Origin: a virus
Length of the DNA: 59,045 bases
Virus record (IMG/VR): IMGVR_UViG_3300025151_000040
Location: 1 to 59,045 of that record
Reading direction: 5' to 3' (one strand)
The first letter of the stretch is position 1, and the number at the start of each line of letters is the position of its first letter. The position numbers were made by a program, and so were the translations under genes. Positions 40,344 to 47,085 of the stretch are shown here, in pieces. The notes beneath the pieces are model-generated. The model was not told the origin of the DNA. It worked only from the letters and a program-made list of their open reading frames with translations, and did no database searches.

Positions 40344-40553
40344 ATGGCAGATCATTGTAATATATGCGATACTCGTAGACCAGAAGGTGGTACGAAAGCG
40401 ATGGTACTTTCTAACAATATAGGAAGTCAATGGGTTGAGTTCTGTAACGATTGTGCAGATACTCAAATGCGTAATGAAGAAACAAAAGAAGTAATTACAG
40501 TTAAAGAACTGTACGACAGAATAACTTTAAGGAGGACTCAACATGATACTTAA
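40344..40553 (+). CDS. Zinc-ribbon-like small protein
   Basis: 69 residues behind ATAAGGAGAAAG. C-x-x-C at HCNICD and C-x-x-C at EFCNDCAD, 28 residues apart, form a likely zinc site. It may be a nucleic acid binding or adaptor protein. It overlaps the next start by 11 bases. Confidence 0.7.
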   Translation: MADHCNICDTRRPEGGTKAMVLSNNIGSQWVEFCNDCADTQMRNEETKEVITVKELYDRITLRRTQHDT

Positions 40554-40767
40554 ATGTAGAGCACAAATACCATACGACCCTACTACTATTAACGATCAAA
40601 CTAGGTTTTATTATATAACTGTAGAAATACCTTGCAAGACTTTCGAAGATGGTAAGAGAGAATTTTATGACACGTTAGAAACTATTTGTCCAGCACTCGA
40701 TGGTAGCAGGTTATGGAAAGACAGATACTACATGAAAGAATTTAAAGATGTTTCATTAGGTAGTTAA
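40543..40767 (+). CDS. Small early protein, unknown
   Basis: 74 residues with AAGGAGGACTCAAC upstream. Beta-rich start (LKCRAQIPYDPTTIN) and mixed remainder. Not recognised. Confidence 0.6.
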   Translation: MILKCRAQIPYDPTTINDQTRFYYITVEIPCKTFEDGKREFYDTLETICPALDGSRLWKDRYYMKEFKDVSLGS

Positions 40768-40773
40768 ATACTT

Positions 40774-40797
40774 TATAATAAACAAAAGGAGAAAGAA
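40774..40797 (+). promoter_or_regulatory. TATAATAAA plus ribosome binding site module
   Basis: TATAATAAA at 40774-40782 followed by CAAAAGGAGAAAGAAA and ATG 40801. If TATAAT is a -10 box, the RNA would begin within the ribosome binding site, so the AT-rich stretch may instead serve the ribosome. Same layout as at 37390 and 41530. Confidence 0.45.
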
Positions 40798-40800
40798 AAA

Positions 40801-41193
40801 ATGCGTGACGAATATCAAAACTTAGAAGATCAACTTATTGACTCTGTTCGATACTTTAAATCTGGTAGCAAACTACAAGATAGGGCTTTTAAAAAGGCTT
40901 ACACTATGTTGATATATAAACAGATGGACGAAGTTAATCTTGCTATATCTAGATTACAGAGTTTAGTTAATTCATGGGAATGTTGCGATGGTATGGACGA
41001 TATAAACGAACTACCTGGCTTCTGCGATAACTACCCATTCAAACATTCATTAGATGAAATGGATACTATGTGGGGCGATATGACTGAAGAGCAGAAGAGA
41101 GAATATAACAGCTTGCAGTTTCAAGCATTAAAAGAAAGACGCAGAAAACTAGGAGACAAGAAATATATACCAGATGAAAAAGGAGACAAATAA
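40801..41193 (+). CDS. Early protein with PGFxxNYPFK motif (copy 1)
   Basis: 130 residues. A helical body ends in DDINELPGFCDNYPFKHSL, then DEMDTMWGDM and a charged tail. The next gene carries the same central motif (EDIPGFGYNYPFKCDLADI then KWGEF), so they are tandem paralogues. Function unknown. Confidence 0.7.
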   Translation: MRDEYQNLEDQLIDSVRYFKSGSKLQDRAFKKAYTMLIYKQMDEVNLAISRLQSLVNSWECCDGMDDINELPGFCDNYPFKHSLDEMDTMWGDMTEEQKREYNSLQFQALKERRRKLGDKKYIPDEKGDK

Positions 41194-41526
41194 ATGGACG
41201 TAAAAAAGATTTGGCAAGAAAAAGTAGTTAATTTTACAATGACTGAAATGTTGGCTCAGAACTATGAAGAAGCGCAACATAGAGCGAAAGCATATCATTA
41301 TATGGCAATCATAAACGAATGTATTAAAGAACTACAACAAATCCAAGAGAAGTATTGGGTTAATATGTTAGCTAGTGATGTTAGCGACATGAAGCTAGAA
41401 GATATTCCAGGTTTTGGTTATAATTATCCATTCAAATGCGATCTAGCAGATATAAAACCTAAATGGGGTGAGTTCCCATGCTTCGAACATGAAGTAGAAA
41501 AAAAGGTTTCATCTGGTAAAGAATAA
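41194..41526 (+). CDS. Early protein with PGFxxNYPFK motif (copy 2)
   Basis: 110 residues, ATG directly after the previous stop, with GGAGACAAATAA as binding site. Same order as copy 1: helical body with MAIINECIKELQQIQEKYW, then the PGF..NYPFK motif and a WGEF segment. Diverged to the point that only the motif aligns well. Confidence 0.7.
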   Translation: MDVKKIWQEKVVNFTMTEMLAQNYEEAQHRAKAYHYMAIINECIKELQQIQEKYWVNMLASDVSDMKLEDIPGFGYNYPFKCDLADIKPKWGEFPCFEHEVEKKVSSGKE

Positions 41527-41563
41527 TTATATAATAAACAAACTTAAAGAAGAAAGGTTAACA

Positions 41564-41833
41564 ATGAAAGCATACGCAGTATTCGAGAATATCAACAATA
41601 CTATTTCTAATGGTGTTACCGAAAATCAATTTCATTTGCATTTGTCTATTCCTACTTTAGCTTGGCACGATAGTTCTGGTGGAATAGTAACATGGCGTAA
41701 AGAAACCAAAAGACTGTCTCACTTCGTTTTGTTCGCCACTAAAGAAGGAGCAGAAGAACACATGTTCGAAAGACAAGACGAAGCCCCTGGCGATTATATT
41801 ATCAAGGAAATAGATATAACAATTAACGATTAA
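41564..41833 (+). CDS. Small early protein, unknown
   Basis: 89 residues behind AGAAGAAAGGTTAAC; TATAAT at 41530-41535 is the nearest promoter-like string. Beta-rich with LHLSIPTLAWHDSSGGIVTW and a C-terminal GDYIIKEIDI. Not recognised. Confidence 0.65.
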   Translation: MKAYAVFENINNTISNGVTENQFHLHLSIPTLAWHDSSGGIVTWRKETKRLSHFVLFATKEGAEEHMFERQDEAPGDYIIKEIDITIND

Positions 41834-41842
41834 AACCTAGTA

Positions 41843-41878
41843 TTTACTTATCTGGCCTTTTAGTTTATAGATAATTCT
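41843..41878 (+). promoter_or_regulatory. Promoter-like region of the small terminase gene
   Basis: TTTACT (41843-41848), 17 bases, TATAGA (41866-41871), then 7 bases to ATG 41879. There is no ribosome binding site. A transcript starting the usual distance after the -10 box would begin at or next to the ATG, so the message could be leaderless. See similar TATAG boxes before 46002 and 54187. Confidence 0.4.
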
Positions 41879-42340
41879 ATGGATAAAGGACCAGATAATA
41901 TTATTGATTTTACTAGTGCCGAAAGTAAGATTTTATCCGACAAGGAAAAGAAGTTTGTCGAATATATCTTTCAAGGTTTAGGTAAGAAACAAGCGGCTTT
42001 AGAAGCCGGTTACGCACAATCTGCAGCGCACGTTCAAGCTACCCGCCTACTAAAGAAGGATAAAATACGCAAGGCCCTTGATCGTTTGCGCTCTCTTCAA
42101 CATCAACAAACCATTCATACTATGGACAAGGAGATCGAATCGATTGATGCCATGATCCAAGAAGCTAGAGAAAGAGGGCAAATAGGTGCAGCGGTTCAAG
42201 CTGCCAGGCTCAAGGCACAAATGTTAGGGTACCTTGTTGATAAGAAAGAGATCAAGACAACAAACCTTGACACCATGAGCGATGACGACATAGCCCAATA
42301 CCTTGATTCCCTAAAAGCATCCTACAGCAACCCACAATAA
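41879..42340 (+). CDS. terS: Terminase small subunit
   Basis: 153 residues. LSDKEKKFVEYIFQGLGKKQ then AALEAGYAQSAAHVQATRLL and a following KDKIRKALDRL are the helix-turn-helix region of Terminase_2-type small subunits; the middle is a coiled coil (oligomerisation) and the end is acidic (DDDIAQYLDSL). It recognises the packaging site and works with the large subunit at 44452, from which it is separated by two small genes and repeat-rich DNA. Confidence 0.85.
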   Translation: MDKGPDNIIDFTSAESKILSDKEKKFVEYIFQGLGKKQAALEAGYAQSAAHVQATRLLKKDKIRKALDRLRSLQHQQTIHTMDKEIESIDAMIQEARERGQIGAAVQAARLKAQMLGYLVDKKEIKTTNLDTMSDDDIAQYLDSLKASYSNPQ

Positions 42341-42539
42341 GTGGTTGATGGTTGTTGACTGTTGACCCTAGGACCTAGAATCTATACTGTACAATCATGT
42401 ACCAGTAGTTCGTAGTACGAGGTACACGTCTGTACAACCCTGTACAACCAGTCAAAAGTTTTCCACAACTTTAAAATAAAGATGTTTACTTTTGTTATTT
42501 ATTTTAGTAAAATAAAACCACAATAAAGGAGAAAGAAAA
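42341..42539 (+). repeat. Repeat-rich region after the small terminase gene
   Basis: No gene. It has TTGATG/TTGACT/TTGACC strings at 42345-42367, TGTACA at 42388-42393, a tandem 10-base repeat TGTACAACC(C/A) at 42431-42450, further GTAC strings between them, and TTTTCCACA near 42469, which resembles a DnaA box. The last 60 bases lead to AAAGGAG and ATG 42540. Location beside terS makes a packaging site likely; origin of replication is the alternative. Confidence 0.5.
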
Positions 42540-42893
42540 ATGAAAAAAGCAAAACTACCTAAAGTAACTACTATGATCGGCAACGACAAAGTATTATTTA
42601 AACTTGTTAACCCTAAGCAGCAAGGAAGTAAATCACATGAGATTTATGGAAAAGCACAGAAAGCTACCACAGTTAAGGAAGCATTCGAACAGGGTTATAG
42701 ATCAATAGATATCGCATACGATACTATGAATAATGGCAAATTTAAAAAGCCTAATGTTCTTATCGCAAGATATCTTAAGAAAGACCACAAGGAATTATAT
42801 TTGACATTCCTTAAGGAATTCGAAGGCGCAAAGCTAAGTAAGGAAATGCAAGACAACCTTAACGAATTCACAAAAATAATCAGTAAGTTATAA
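42540..42893 (+). CDS. Early protein with NPK-GSK motif (paralogue 2)
   Basis: 117 residues behind ATAAAGGAGAAAGAAAAA. LFKLVNPKQQGSKSHEIYG, then TTVKEAFEQGYRSIDIAYD align with the core of the gene at 39055. The C-terminal 45 residues are helical and differ. It is flanked by the two repeat regions and followed by a strong terminator, so it may be a dedicated regulator of that locus. Confidence 0.7.
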   Translation: MKKAKLPKVTTMIGNDKVLFKLVNPKQQGSKSHEIYGKAQKATTVKEAFEQGYRSIDIAYDTMNNGKFKKPNVLIARYLKKDHKELYLTFLKEFEGAKLSKEMQDNLNEFTKIISKL

Positions 42894-42899
42894 TATAAC

Positions 42900-42925
42900 A
42901 AGGGGCCTTCGGGCCCCTTTTTTTT
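42900..42925 (+). terminator. Strong intrinsic terminator
   Basis: GGGGCC (42902-42907), TTCG loop, GGCCCC (42912-42917), then eight T (42918-42925). Textbook rho-independent terminator ending the early block on the plus strand. Confidence 0.92.
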
Positions 42926-43080
42926 AACCTTGATCGTTGATCACCGTTGATCTGTTGACTCTTGATCACAGCTTTTGCTGTTTAAGTAGGGAGTAGGGAG
43001 TAGGAGGTATATATAATATATATAACAATTATTATGGCGCAAGTCGGCGCATCTCTGATCAACTATAATATATATATGTT
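42926..43080 (+). repeat. Iteron-like repeats and AT-rich tract
   Basis: Four TTGATC (42930-42935, 42937-42942, 42947-42952, 42962-42967) and one TTGACT lie within 40 bases. A small CAGC-TTTT-GCTG hairpin follows, then three tandem heptamers AGTAGGG/AGTAGGG/AGTAGGA (42985-43005), a run of TATATAATATATATAA, a GCGC pair and another TGATCA. Iterons next to an AT-rich unwinding tract are the layout of a replication origin; the nearby terS also allows a packaging site. Confidence 0.5.
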
Positions 43081-43126
43081 TCAAATTGTTTTAATTTTTT
43101 ATATTCTAATTTTAGAAAGGAAAAAG

Positions 43127-43192
43127 ATGGATACTATAATTTATCTATTATTTATGGGGTTTTTGTTTTATTTATCCTCACATTTTTTTTAA
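43127..43192 (+). CDS. 21-residue membrane peptide
   Basis: ATG behind TTTAGAAAGGAAAAAG. The product MDTIIYLLFMGFLFYLSSHF ends with one more Phe and is a single hydrophobic span. Third tiny membrane peptide of the early region; it lies in DNA with no other gene. Confidence 0.55.
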   Translation: MDTIIYLLFMGFLFYLSSHFF

Positions 43193-43281
43193 AAAAAAGA
43201 TGAAAAATAATTTTACTTTTTTCGAAAAGTATGAAATAAATATACTATCTTTAATATAAAGATAGAAAGGAGAAAGAGAAA

Positions 43282-43671
43282 ATGAGTAAATCTAAAGTAG
43301 ATGAAAAAGGAAAAGGAAAACTAAATAAATTTCCTTCTTCTTTAATTAGAATTAAAGATAATTTAATTCTTCATCGTTTAGTAAACGATAAAAAAGGAAA
43401 ATCGTTTATTAGATTAGAGAATTATAAATTCTCTACTACTATTGAAAATTCCGTTAAAAACGGAATGAGTAAAGACGATTACGATTATAATACTTCTAAG
43501 CTTAAAACTATCTATTCGATAGATTTAAAAAATCTTAATAAAGATTTTAAATTAAGATACTTAGATACTATTAATCTAAATCTTTCATTTCTTAAAGATA
43601 CTAAAATTTCTAATAAGGAAGAATTAGTAAATTTAAATAAGAAAGCTTTAGAGATAGTAAATAAATTATAA
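43282..43671 (+). CDS. Early protein, diverged NPK-GSK relative (paralogue 3)
   Basis: 129 residues behind GATAGAAAGGAGAAAG. HRLVNDKKGKSFIRLENYKF, TTIENSVKNGMSKDDYDYN correspond to the LVNPKxxGSK..EIY..TVKEAFxxGxxxxDxxYD core of the gene at 42540, with the NP lost. Very rich in Lys, Asn and Leu, and its codons are the most AT-rich of the window. Confidence 0.6.
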   Translation: MSKSKVDEKGKGKLNKFPSSLIRIKDNLILHRLVNDKKGKSFIRLENYKFSTTIENSVKNGMSKDDYDYNTSKLKTIYSIDLKNLNKDFKLRYLDTINLNLSFLKDTKISNKEELVNLNKKALEIVNKL

Positions 43672-43844
43672 TCTAAGTTAATTTTTTTCTACGAGGAAAA
43701 TAAAATTCCTCGTAGAATATTCGTATTAAGTTTAACGAAAAACTTCGTATAAGTTTCAGAAAAAACAGGTGCCTGTGCCTGTAGGAGCGAGTAGCGACTG
43801 AACAAATAGCTTTTATATGTATAAATTTCATATATAAATAATTG
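43672..43844 (+). other. 173-bp spacer with a long hairpin
   Basis: Contains a perfect 12-bp inverted repeat (43687-43717), a second arm pair AAGTTT/AAACTT (43728-43733, 43740-43745), a doubled TTCGTAT, and GTGCCT repeated near 43772-43784. No gene. It separates the early genes from the large terminase operon and may end one transcript and start another. Confidence 0.5.
43687..43717. repeat. Perfect 12-bp inverted repeat
   Basis: TTCTACGAGGAA (43687-43698), 7-base loop, TTCCTCGTAGAA (43706-43717). The plus strand has no T run after it, but T7 lies before it. It may be an RNA processing site, a rho-dependent stop or the binding site of a dimeric protein. Confidence 0.7.
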
Positions 43845-44495
43845 ATGGCTTTTCTCGTAGCAAACATTCCACCTATTGAAGTTTATGTAAAAAAAGAGTA
43901 TCTTTATGACCATGAAAAAGGTCATGGAGAATTTGAAAAAGGTGTTTGGGTCACTGCTAAGTCGATTACCGGCAGAGCTTTGTATTTCGAAACGTACTTA
44001 TATAATTCTGGCGCTCTTTTTGATAAGCTGCCTATATCTGCTTTCTGCTCAAAGCCAGTAAAGCCAGAAGAAAGTTTACCATTAGAAGAGTTACAGTTAT
44101 GGGATTGTTTCAGTTACCACATTTCTGTTATAGAAAAGTGTAACGCAGGAACAGGTCGTTGTAAGTATTTCTCACCAAATAAAAATTGGCATTACGGAGT
44201 TTATCTGTTTACGATAGATTCTGCACACGCCGATCCTAACATTCCTAACTGTGGTTACTCAGAAGTTCCTAGTCAACATAAGTCTTTCAATATTATTGAA
44301 TTAGATAATGGTCATTATGCAGCTCAACCAAATAATCGAGTTATATTTTACGATAAAAGTTTGTCTCCGAAAGAAATGACGTTCCCTGATTATAAAGTTT
44401 CTACTATTGAATATAGTGTCGAGCATCATTCTAAATGGGTTGCAGGAGATGATGAAAGTTTCTTTTATGAACTTAGAGATACTACAAAAAGCTGA
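43845..44495 (+). CDS. Conserved terminase-adjacent protein
   Basis: 216 residues from ATG 43845 (a TTG lies directly before). FLVANIPPIEVYVKKEYLYD, GEFEKGVWVTAKSITGRALY, LQLWDCFSYH, YGVYLFTIDSAH and NIIELDNGHYAAQPNNR are conserved blocks of a protein regularly found next to terL in marine podoviruses. Beta-rich, no known function; a packaging or head role is suggested by position. It overlaps the large terminase by about 40 bases. Confidence 0.75.
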   Translation: MAFLVANIPPIEVYVKKEYLYDHEKGHGEFEKGVWVTAKSITGRALYFETYLYNSGALFDKLPISAFCSKPVKPEESLPLEELQLWDCFSYHISVIEKCNAGTGRCKYFSPNKNWHYGVYLFTIDSAHADPNIPNCGYSEVPSQHKSFNIIELDNGHYAAQPNNRVIFYDKSLSPKEMTFPDYKVSTIEYSVEHHSKWVAGDDESFFYELRDTTKS

Positions 44496-45975
44496 ACAGA
44501 TATTACTAGATAAAAAGGCTCCTCAAGAGATTCGAGAGAAAGCTTTTCTTGTAATTAAAAATCAAAAAGAAAAACAGGAAGTATCTGGAGCACAAACTTC
44601 TGTACTAAAGTTTGCTCAACATATGTATAACGGCTATAGTACTCCTGCTCATATACAATTAATTGCTAAAAGTTTAGAGGCTCTTGAACGAGATGAATTT
44701 GATCGTCTAGCTATATTCATGCCACCAAGACATGGAAAGTCTATGTTATGTTCCGAGATGTTTCCTGCCTGGTTCCTTGGTCGTAATCCTAAAAACTTTG
44801 TTATTCAATCTACTTATGCTCAAGAACTAGCTGATGACTTTGGACGCAAGGTTCGTAACCATGTGAAATCGGAAGAGTTCCTTAAAGTTTTTCCGAACAC
44901 GACACTTCGAGATGATTCTACTTCAGCGAAACGTTTTCATACAGTTCAAGGTGGAACATACTCAGCGGTCGGTGCGGGTGGTGCAATTACAGGTCGTGGT
45001 GCACACTTGTTAATTATTGATGATCCGATAAAAGGGCGAGAAGATGCTGAATCTCAAGTTCAAAGAAGAAATCTTATCGAGTGGTATAAATCGGTCGCAT
45101 TCACACGATTAATGCCTGGCGGAAAAGTAATCATCATTCAAACGAGATGGCACGAAGAAGATCTCGCAGGTTGGGTTTTAGAAAACGAACCAGGAGCATG
45201 GAAAGTTTTAGATCTCCCTGCGCTTAACGATAACGGGGATGCCCTGTGGCCAGAAGCTTATCCCGTAGAAAAATTAAAAAAGATTCAAGCGACAGTCGGA
45301 GAAAGAGTTTGGCAAAGTTTGTACCAGCAGAAACCGAGTGCGGAGCAAGGACAAATTTTAAAAAGAGATTGGTGGCGTGTATGGGAGAAAAAAAGATTAC
45401 CAGGATGTCATACGATTATTCAATCGTGGGATACTGCGTTTAGTGCGAAAGAAACTGCAGACTATTCAGCTCGAACTACATGGGGAGTGTTTACACATAT
45501 AGACGAAGAAGGAAGAGATCAAGCTTGTATAATTTTATTAGAGATGTGGCGTAATCGTGTCGAGTATCCTGAACTAAGAAAAGAAGCTCAACAATCTTTT
45601 TTCGATTGGAAGCCCGATGTCGTCTTAGTCGAGAAACGAGCATCAGGACAGAGCTTACTTCAAGATTTAAGAAGAGCAGGTGTTCCTGTAAAAGAATTTA
45701 CACCAGATCGAGATAAAGTTTCGAGAGCCCATGTCGTAGCATCAATGTTAGAAACAGGATTAGTTTGGGTTTTAAATGAAGCGTGGGTCGATGATTTAAT
45801 TCAAGAATGTGCTTCCTTTCCTTATGGAAAGCACGACGATTTAGTAGATACAACTACTCAAGCGTGGCAACTTATACGAGATAACTATTTAGTTTCTCAC
45901 CCTTTAGATCCAGAAGATGAAGAATGGGACGATAAACCTTATCGCTTAGTACAGAAAAAGTCCTTTTACAGTTAA
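44452..45975 (+). CDS. terL: Terminase large subunit
   Basis: 507 residues from ATG 44452; ATG 44467 is equally possible and ATG 44407 is unlikely. ATPase: FMPPRHGKSML Walker A (about 92-97), HLLIIDDPIKG Walker B (about 186-195) and IQTRWHEEDL (motif III-like). Nuclease: IQSWDTAFS (first Asp), LVEKRASGQSLLQDL and KHDDLVDTTTQAW (last Asp pair). It cuts concatemers and drives DNA into the head. The circular permutation of the assembled genome fits headful packaging, though this terminase type is not decisive. Confidence 0.93.
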   Translation: MKVSFMNLEILQKAEQILLDKKAPQEIREKAFLVIKNQKEKQEVSGAQTSVLKFAQHMYNGYSTPAHIQLIAKSLEALERDEFDRLAIFMPPRHGKSMLCSEMFPAWFLGRNPKNFVIQSTYAQELADDFGRKVRNHVKSEEFLKVFPNTTLRDDSTSAKRFHTVQGGTYSAVGAGGAITGRGAHLLIIDDPIKGREDAESQVQRRNLIEWYKSVAFTRLMPGGKVIIIQTRWHEEDLAGWVLENEPGAWKVLDLPALNDNGDALWPEAYPVEKLKKIQATVGERVWQSLYQQKPSAEQGQILKRDWWRVWEKKRLPGCHTIIQSWDTAFSAKETADYSARTTWGVFTHIDEEGRDQACIILLEMWRNRVEYPELRKEAQQSFFDWKPDVVLVEKRASGQSLLQDLRRAGVPVKEFTPDRDKVSRAHVVASMLETGLVWVLNEAWVDDLIQECASFPYGKHDDLVDTTTQAWQLIRDNYLVSHPLDPEDEEWDDKPYRLVQKKSFYS

Positions 45976-45986
45976 TAAAATATCGT

Positions 45987-46001
45987 TATAGTATTTTCAT
46001 T
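45987..46001 (+). promoter_or_regulatory. TATAG box before a gene without ribosome binding site
   Basis: TATAGT at 45987-45992 with 9 bases to ATG 46002 (TATAGTATTTTCATTATGG). No Shine-Dalgarno sequence. Same composition as the boxes at 41866 and 54174, so a late promoter giving near-leaderless messages is suspected. Confidence 0.4.
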
Positions 46002-46235
46002 ATGGCAAGTATGTACAAAGCGACCAAACCTATGCCGGCGAAATCTAGTCCTAATTATGCGAAAGCTTTAATAGATGAAGATGATCGTTTCTACGATAAA
46101 TATCCAGCGTGTCGTCAAGATGATGAAATGCTCGTTGAAGCTATGAACAATCCAGGAAAAGAAATTACCAGCGAAAGCATGCAAGAAACACCTATGAAAG
46201 TAAGTGGCATGATGGTCATTAAAATTAAGGGGTAA
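46002..46235 (+). CDS. Small protein of the head region
   Basis: 77 residues. YKATKPMPAKSSPNYAKALI then DDRFYDKYPACRQDDEM and a MKVSGMMVIKIKG end. No family recognised. Starts the run of small basic and acidic proteins between terminase and portal. Confidence 0.65.
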   Translation: MASMYKATKPMPAKSSPNYAKALIDEDDRFYDKYPACRQDDEMLVEAMNNPGKEITSESMQETPMKVSGMMVIKIKG

Positions 46236-46238
46236 ATT

Positions 46239-46412
46239 ATGAAAGGCGATTTAAACAAAGACGGCAAGATGTCATCTTATGAAAAGAAACGTTCAATGGC
46301 TATTGAAAAAGCTATGATGAAAAAGGGCGGCAAGAAAAAGAAGATGACTAAAAAGAAAATGTCTAAAAAAGACATGATGAAAAAACTAATGAAGATGAGG
46401 AAGAAAAAATAG
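46239..46412 (+). CDS. 57-residue basic protein with EF-hand-like loop
   Basis: ATG three bases after the previous stop, with AAGGGG nearby. Residues 4-15 read DLNKDGKMSSYE, a canonical 12-residue calcium loop (D-x-N-x-D-G-x-M-x-x-x-E). The other 42 residues are almost all Lys and Met (KKGGKKKKMTKKKM). The basic part likely binds DNA or the inner capsid surface. Confidence 0.7.
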   Translation: MKGDLNKDGKMSSYEKKRSMAIEKAMMKKGGKKKKMTKKKMSKKDMMKKLMKMRKKK

Positions 46413-46414
46413 TC

Positions 46415-46540
46415 ATGGGCGGAAGTAGATATGATGAATTAAGAGCACTTCTAGAGGAAGCACAAGAAGCAGGAGATGATGATAAGATTATAGAAATCGA
46501 ATCTGATATTGCAAAAGAATTCCCAGAAGATGATGATTAA
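46415..46540 (+). CDS. 41-residue acidic protein
   Basis: ATG two bases after the previous stop; its stop overlaps the next ATG. YDELRALLEEAQEAGDDDKI then an acidic end. A charged partner to the strongly basic proteins around it is conceivable. Function unknown. Confidence 0.65.
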   Translation: MGGSRYDELRALLEEAQEAGDDDKIIEIESDIAKEFPEDDD

Positions 46541-46824
46541 TGGCTCGAAAACGAGATAAGCAACCTCCTAAGACGAAGAAATATTTTCGCTCTACGAAAA
46601 GTGGTGCGGGTATGACTAAGGCGGGTGTAGCTCGTTATCGAAGAGAGAACCCAGGTTCTAAATTAAAAACTGCTGTTACAGGGAAAGTTAAAAAAGGAAG
46701 TAAGGCAGCTAAGAGAAGAAAATCTTACTGTGCTCGTTCCGCAGGACAAATGAAGAAGTTTCCTAAAGCAGCCAAAGATCCTAATTCTAGATTACGTCAA
46801 GCTAGAAGAAGGTGGAAATGCTAA
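46540..46824 (+). CDS. DUF6321-like basic phage protein
   Basis: 94 residues, TAATG coupled. GMTKAGVARYRRENPGSKLK, TGKVKKGSKAAKRRKSYCAR and RLRQARRRWKC are the blocks of a basic protein carried near the portal in very many phages (GSKAAKRRKSxCAR and RRWxC). Role unknown; possibly head interior. Confidence 0.8.
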   Translation: MARKRDKQPPKTKKYFRSTKSGAGMTKAGVARYRRENPGSKLKTAVTGKVKKGSKAAKRRKSYCARSAGQMKKFPKAAKDPNSRLRQARRRWKC

Positions 46825-46851
46825 GAGCATTATTTACGAAACAGATATCTA

Positions 46852-47085
46852 ATGGCAAAAAGAAAAAAACTAAAAAGAGCACCAAAAGAAAAAGGCGTTC
46901 CAAAAAAATATCTTAGTGGAACTTCTGGTAAATTAAGATCAAGAAGAGCTGCAGCTATTAGAAAAAGAGGAAAAGATTATAAGGGAGAGGGAGCACTTCC
47001 TGGCGATCTTGATTCAAAAGGAAGATACAAGGGCGGTGCTAAAAAAAGTAAACACACAGCAAAATTTAAAAGGATGTACGGATAA
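46852..47085 (+). CDS. Small basic head-region protein
   Basis: 77 residues. KGVPKKYLSGTSGKLRSRRA, then GRYKGGAKKSKHTAKFKRMY match a recurrent phage pattern (GVPxKYLSG ... SKHT..F..MYG). No ribosome binding site is visible; a short overlapping frame from 46819 could carry ribosomes in. Function unknown. Confidence 0.7.
   Translation: MAKRKKLKRAPKEKGVPKKYLSGTSGKLRSRRAAAIRKRGKDYKGEGALPGDLDSKGRYKGGAKKSKHTAKFKRMYG

Noticed and set aside
42926-43010. CRISPR-like array at the TTGATC and AGTAGGG repeats
   Set aside because: Repeat units are 6-7 bases with no spacers of constant length.
44407-44451. Start of the large terminase at ATG 44407
   Set aside because: It has no binding site, and the extra residues (hydrophobic, no charge) do not resemble a terminase N-terminus.
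46819-46917. 32-codon lysine-rich frame overlapping the gene at 46852
   Set aside because: Its codons are a shifted reading of the Lys/Arg-rich gene; the frame from 46852 continues with recognisable conserved blocks.
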